This document shows positions 33,769 through 37,447 of a DNA stretch of 37,447 bases, piece by piece (position 1 is the stretch's first letter; each line of letters starts with the position of its first letter). The position numbers and the translations under genes were made by a program. A model generated the notes under the pieces. The model saw nothing but the letters and a program-made list of their open reading frames with translations. It did not search any database and had not been told where the DNA came from. Source of the stretch: Paraburkholderia sp. UYCP14C (lineage in GTDB: Bacteria; Pseudomonadota; Gammaproteobacteria; Burkholderiales; Burkholderiaceae); NCBI RefSeq assembly GCF_004197395.1, contig NZ_SELS01000069.1, positions 1 through 37,447 on the forward strand. The letters are read 5' to 3'.

Positions 33769-35982
33769 TCAGCGACGATTGAACGGTGCGTCCTTGTCGA
33801 GCAACGCGCTACGAATGAAGTGCAGACAGCTCAAGATGCGCTGCAGGTCGTGACGCCGGTCGCGCTCGGCATGAACTGTCTGCAGGATGTCTTGCGCGAG
33901 CCAGGTGGCCGAGCGCACGGCGACGAGCGCGCGTTCGAGCGTGCGCGGACCAGGGCGTTCGAAGAGCCGGGCGAGATGGTCGCAGCTGTGTTCGATCACG
34001 CTGCGCCAACGCGGCTGAAGGAGGTCGGCATATGCGGCGCGGGCGGCTTCGTTGCGCAGATCGATGACGGCGTGACCGACTTCGATCGTCGCGAGCATCC
34101 AGCGAAGTGCGTCGCGTCGTCGTCGTGAACGGTGCGTCAGCAGCATGCGCAGTTGCGAAGCCAGATCGTGCGTGCTCGACTGGAAACGTCGGTTCAGACC
34201 CGGCAGGCCGTCCTTGCAAGCCGACACAGCTTGCGCTCGCAGGTCCCCCATGATCCGGTCGATGAGCCAGCGCATATCGGCAGGAAAGACCACCGCGAAA
34301 ACAAGAGCTGCGAGCACCATCGACGCGGTCAGCGCAATGCCGTTGTTGATCAGCAGATCGGGGACGTAGCTGACGACGTTGTCTGGTCCGGCAAGCAGAC
34401 AGAAGAACACTGAAAAGCCGATGCCAAATCCTGCCGCGCCGCGACGCGTCGCGATGAACGCGCCGAGCGAGAGCACCGGTGCGAGTACCACGCAAAGCAG
34501 CGGGAAACCATCGATATTCGGATACACGTAGCACATGAATACGTAGCCGGTGAGCGTCGCGAGCACGGCGCCGAGCGTCATCTGCAAAGCCATTCTGGTG
34601 GCGCTCGGGGCCGTGGACGTCAATGCACAGACAAGCGTCGCGCCTATCACGGCGAGGCCGCCGCTCGGCCAGTTGGTCGCGATCCAGAACGAACTCGCGA
34701 TTCCGATGACGACAGCCGAGCGCACAAACGTGAATAACACGGCGAAGTGGTTGGTCCGGCTTATAGAGCCGCTCGTGTGGTGGCATTTATGCGGGCTTGA
34801 TCTACGTCGGATGCTTTGCTGTGGGCGCTCTTTTCTTCGCCACAAGCATGCATAGGTCTCCGAATAATTTGCCCATTCGCCCACGAAGCGATACAGCAAT
34901 TCGGCTGCCGTGTCGAAGTCCGCAAGCGACTCCGGGGACGCCGCTTCGAGTGGCCGCCTGGTTTCGCGTATCCGGCGTGGCAGGTTCGCTCGAAAGAGGC
35001 GTAAGCCGGCTGCCACGTGCAATGCTTCGACCTCGGCTTCGGCTCGCATTTCGAACAAGGCTTCCAGTTCGTCGAGGTACGGGTCGATGGCTGCGAGTAT
35101 CGACGCGGCACGGCTCACGCGTAACCGTTTCAGCAGCTGATGCAGCGCATGCAGACGCGCGCACGCATCCATGAATTCGCTATTCAGACGCGCCAGATGC
35201 GCACTGCTCGAGCGCATCGCCGGATCTTCGAACGCGACGAAGGTGCGCGTTGCTTCGAAACCAGCGATTTCGTCGATGAATTCCGCGAAACGCCGTTCGA
35301 ACTGATTGCGCTCGAGCCTGCGTGCGAGCACATCGACAGTGAACGCAGTAAAATTCGCGTACCTGATCTGAAGGTTACGTCGTAGCGCGAGGCTCGAGCG
35401 CTGCGGCACCAGCAACGCGCTGACCGCGCTCGAACACGCGATGCCGACGGCCACTTCCGCCGCCCGCGTGAGTGCTGCGAGGAACAGTCCGTGTGGCGCC
35501 ATCACGTTCGGAATGCCGATCAGCGCGGCCGTGTAACCCGCGAGCACAAAGCCGTACCACCTGAAATGCCGATACCGGACCGCCGCAGCAATACAGGCGC
35601 TTACCCACACGATCATGCCGAGCATGTACAGCTCGGGCTGCTGAACGAACAGCCCGCCGAGCACGAGTGCGGCGACGGTCCCTACTGCCGTTCCGAGAAT
35701 GCGGTAGAAGCTCTTCGCGAGCACCATGCCGCTGAACGGTTGCATCAACACAAAGACCGTCGTCATCGCAATGCGCGGCTGCGGCAGATCGAGCAGCATC
35801 GCCATACCCAGCGCGAGCAGGCCGGCCGCGACCGTCTTCAGAAGGTGCAGCCACGCCAGACCGTCGCTGCTGGCCCAGTCGCGCGCGGCCCGATTGAGGT
35901 TGGCTCGGCTGAATCGTCGCCGCATGACACCGCGCAGACTGAAAAAATCGGCCGATGGTTCGATCGCGTGATCGGGTTTCAT
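33769..35982 (-). CDS. FUSC-family efflux protein (AaeB-like)
   Basis: A ~737-residue inner-membrane protein with the two-block FUSC layout: an N-terminal set of about six helices (WLHLLKTVAAGLLALGMAML, MTTVFVLMQPFSGMVLAKSF, then YRILGTAVGTVAALVLGG), a cytoplasmic helical stretch rich in Arg, and a second set of about five helices (FWIATNWPSGGLAVIGATLV onward), then a long soluble tail. It resembles AaeB, the aromatic carboxylic acid exporter pump. The start is uncertain: no candidate ATG (36084, 35982, 35928) has a good ribosome site; 35982 is a compromise because the first 34 residues of the longest frame look non-coding. It is divergent from a LysR gene, the arrangement of aae-type systems, though AaeA and AaeX partners are absent here. 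Confidence 0.88.
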   Translation of the reverse strand: MKPDHAIEPSADFFSLRGVMRRRFSRANLNRAARDWASSDGLAWLHLLKTVAAGLLALGMAMLLDLPQPRIAMTTVFVLMQPFSGMVLAKSFYRILGTAVGTVAALVLGGLFVQQPELYMLGMIVWVSACIAAAVRYRHFRWYGFVLAGYTAALIGIPNVMAPHGLFLAALTRAAEVAVGIACSSAVSALLVPQRSSLALRRNLQIRYANFTAFTVDVLARRLERNQFERRFAEFIDEIAGFEATRTFVAFEDPAMRSSSAHLARLNSEFMDACARLHALHQLLKRLRVSRAASILAAIDPYLDELEALFEMRAEAEVEALHVAAGLRLFRANLPRRIRETRRPLEAASPESLADFDTAAELLYRFVGEWANYSETYACLWRRKERPQQSIRRRSSPHKCHHTSGSISRTNHFAVLFTFVRSAVVIGIASSFWIATNWPSGGLAVIGATLVCALTSTAPSATRMALQMTLGAVLATLTGYVFMCYVYPNIDGFPLLCVVLAPVLSLGAFIATRRGAAGFGIGFSVFFCLLAGPDNVVSYVPDLLINNGIALTASMVLAALVFAVVFPADMRWLIDRIMGDLRAQAVSACKDGLPGLNRRFQSSTHDLASQLRMLLTHRSRRRRDALRWMLATIEVGHAVIDLRNEAARAAYADLLQPRWRSVIEHSCDHLARLFERPGPRTLERALVAVRSATWLAQDILQTVHAERDRRHDLQRILSCLHFIRSALLDKDAPFNRR

Positions 35983-36152
35983 CTGAATTCGGTGCGCCCC
36001 ACGTGGTCGCTGAAGGAACCTCCGGGCAGAATCGCTGACACCGGCAGGCGAAGGGCCGATTGTAGGAGTCCGCGATGCGCGCATTAAGACGACCAGTGCA
36101 GAACATCTGTTCCAGAACGGACAACAATAAGTGTCTGAGACTGGCGGAAAAT

Positions 36153-36166
36153 ATGACCTTGGTCAT
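36153..36166. promoter_or_regulatory. inverted repeat upstream of lysR, candidate operator
   Basis: ATGACC-TT-GGTCAT ends 15 bases before the LysR start ATG, in the 199-base region between it and the divergent FUSC gene. The position suits autoregulation. It is not the classical T-N11-A site. Confidence 0.4.
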
Positions 36167-36181
36167 GAAACAGAAGGTTTG

Positions 36182-37177
36182 ATGGACACGCTACAAAATA
36201 TGCGAGTGTTCGTGCGGGTGGTCGAAGCCGGTAGCTTCACCGCGGCCGCGCAATCGCTCAATTCAACGACCGGCGCGATGTCTCGCGCAGTCTCGGAGCT
36301 TGAGGCACATCTGCGCACGCGCCTGCTCAATCGCTCGACGCGCCGGCTTGCGTTGACCACTGCCGGCGAGCGGTATCTGAAGAGATCGCAGCAGATCCTC
36401 GCAGATGTCGACACTGCGGAAGAAGAAGCCAGTTGCGCGCACGAGCGGCCGACCGGCGCGCTGCGCATGCATAGCTTTGCGAGCATCGGCCAGCACTACG
36501 TGCTGCCGGCGATTTCGCGTTATCGCGCGCTTTATCCTGATGTGACCGTCGAGTTGACGCTGTCCCAGCGCATGCCGGATCTGTTCGAGGGCAGCGCCGA
36601 TGTCGCCGTGATCGGTGCATCGACGCTGCCCAATTCGGACCTCGTATCGTTTCCGCTGGGGACGACGTTCAGCATCCTGTGCGCCTCGCCGGCCTACGTG
36701 CGTGCGCACGGCGCGCCGCAAAAACCAGCAGACCTTGCGTATCACGAATGTCTGATCCTTCATACTCCGGCGTTTCCGCCACATGAATGGACGCTCGACG
36801 GCCCGAAGGGCAGTGAGTTGATGGAAGTCGACGGACCGGTGCATGTGAACATCGCCGAATCATTGATCGTGGCGATCCGCGAAGGCATGGGCATCGGCAT
36901 GGTGCCGCTCTACTCGGCCATTTCGGGGTTGCGCGATGGCACGCTGGTGCGCGTGTTGCCGGAATATACGCTGCAGAAGACGACTGTTTACGCGCTCTAT
37001 CCGTCGCGCAAGTTCATCGATGCAAAGACACGCACGTGGGTCGAATTCTTGCGCTCGCATCTCCCACAGGTGATTGCGCGCGACGAAGCATTGCTTGCTG
37101 AGGTCGGGCAATTGGGATCTGTAGATGAGCCAGCGCAGACGGCGGCTCAGGTTGAGCGTGGGCGCGCCAGAGAATAG
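36182..37177 (+). CDS. LysR-family transcriptional regulator
   Basis: A 331-residue regulator. The winged helix-turn-helix is at 1-60 (NMRVFVRVVEAGSFTAAAQS, TTGAMSRAVSELEAHLRTRL, then LNRSTRRLALTTAG), and the effector-binding domain follows from ~90 (GALRMHSFASIGQHYVLPAI). This is the CrgA/AaeR-like subgroup. ATG 36182 has AGAAGG upstream and matches family starts; the in-frame codon at 36131 is less likely. Its divergent partner is an FUSC exporter, which is probably its target in response to an aromatic acid. A Glu/Gln/Ala/Arg-rich tail of ~25 residues follows the domain. Confidence 0.92.
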   Translation: MDTLQNMRVFVRVVEAGSFTAAAQSLNSTTGAMSRAVSELEAHLRTRLLNRSTRRLALTTAGERYLKRSQQILADVDTAEEEASCAHERPTGALRMHSFASIGQHYVLPAISRYRALYPDVTVELTLSQRMPDLFEGSADVAVIGASTLPNSDLVSFPLGTTFSILCASPAYVRAHGAPQKPADLAYHECLILHTPAFPPHEWTLDGPKGSELMEVDGPVHVNIAESLIVAIREGMGIGMVPLYSAISGLRDGTLVRVLPEYTLQKTTVYALYPSRKFIDAKTRTWVEFLRSHLPQVIARDEALLAEVGQLGSVDEPAQTAAQVERGRARE

Positions 37178-37324
37178 CGGTCGGGACGGGCTAGACGCTT
37201 GTTTATGCACAGGTCGAATGCGCAAACGAGCGTGGACTTTTTGGCAGTGGCCGGCGACGACGTCCGGCCAAGCTTTTTTCGTGCGCAGTCGAGTATGTTG
37301 CTGTTGCTTTCGACCGCGTAAACG

Positions 37325-37356
37325 CAGAAACCCCACCGCTGGGGGTGGGGTTTCTG
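37325..37356 (-). terminator. rRNA operon terminator
   Basis: CAGAAACCCCACC and GGTGGGGTTTCTG form a perfect 13-bp stem with a six-base loop, about 12 bases past the 5S rRNA 3' end on the minus strand. The GTTT after it is short, but the stem is strong. It can act in both directions and may also stop transcription from lysR. Confidence 0.85.
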
Positions 37357-37368
37357 ACTGGGTAAGGA

Positions 37369-37447
37369 GCCTGACGATTACCTACTTTCACACGGGCAAT
37401 CCGCACTATCATCGGCGTGGAGTCGTTTCACGGTCCTGTTCGGGATG
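37369..37447 (-). rRNA. rrf: 5S ribosomal RNA, 3' part (runs off the window)
   Basis: The minus strand reads CATCCCGAACAGGACCGTGA at the window edge and ends GTGAAAGTAGGTAATCGTCA before GG, the 3' two thirds of a Burkholderia-type 5S rRNA, including the conserved CGAAC loop and the terminal helix strand. The 5' ~35 bases lie beyond the window, as must the 16S and 23S genes of the operon. Confidence 0.95.

Noticed and set aside
1-37447. CRISPR arrays and tRNA genes
   Set aside because: No regularly spaced repeats and no cloverleaf with a GGTTCGA-type T-loop were seen by eye on either strand.

Overview
The window looks like a Paraburkholderia/Burkholderia-type beta-proteobacterial chromosome. 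The right half is GC-rich with strong GC3 bias, the gene families and their arrangement fit that group, and the right edge is the 3' part of a 5S rRNA gene (minus strand) followed by a 13-bp perfect hairpin terminator. Genus is inferred from family resemblance; no search was run.

Left part (1 to about 16.8 kb) is a decaying surface-glycan island. It carries two tandem GT2 glycosyltransferases, a secreted clan GH-A glycoside hydrolase, a HAD-UbiA fusion (candidate polyprenyl-phosphate-pentose synthase), a divergent polytopic GT-C-like membrane protein, a GT-B glycosyltransferase, a lipoprotein with two copies of an unrecognised ~75-residue repeat ahead of a GH-A catalytic domain, and a class I methyltransferase. 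Between them lie remnants of at least four insertion sequences (two IS110-type, one IS4, one IS5), a flippase (Wzx-like) fragment, and broken partial second copies of both glycoside hydrolase genes. No polymerase, initiating transferase or complete flippase is visible, so the locus is either incomplete here or being lost.

Middle part (16.9-21.4 kb): a PPK2 polyphosphate kinase gene and a type-II P-type cation ATPase form a minus-strand operon, with a perfect 14-bp palindrome just upstream of the kinase start. Next to it is a deletion scar in which a LysR regulator and a divergent MFS transporter have both lost their 5' parts and are joined.

Right part (21.5-37.4 kb) looks like ordinary core chromosome. 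A galactofuranose-type sugar ABC importer (ytfQ, ytfR, ytfT, yjfF; minus strand) has translationally coupled downstream genes and strong hairpins after the binding-protein gene. It is followed by an AlkB-like dioxygenase, a RutE-like nitroreductase, a His-rich small membrane protein, a membrane-anchored metallophosphoesterase, an MgtC-family protein with a possible long leader, a GlsB/YeaQ stress membrane protein, an acetyl-CoA hydrolase/transferase, a tiny secreted protein, an FUSC/AaeB-type efflux protein with a divergent LysR regulator, and the end of an rRNA operon.

The most interesting biology is the HAD-UbiA / GT-C pair, which could make and use a lipid-linked pentofuranose donor, together with the repeat-bearing glycosidase lipoprotein and its fossil copies.
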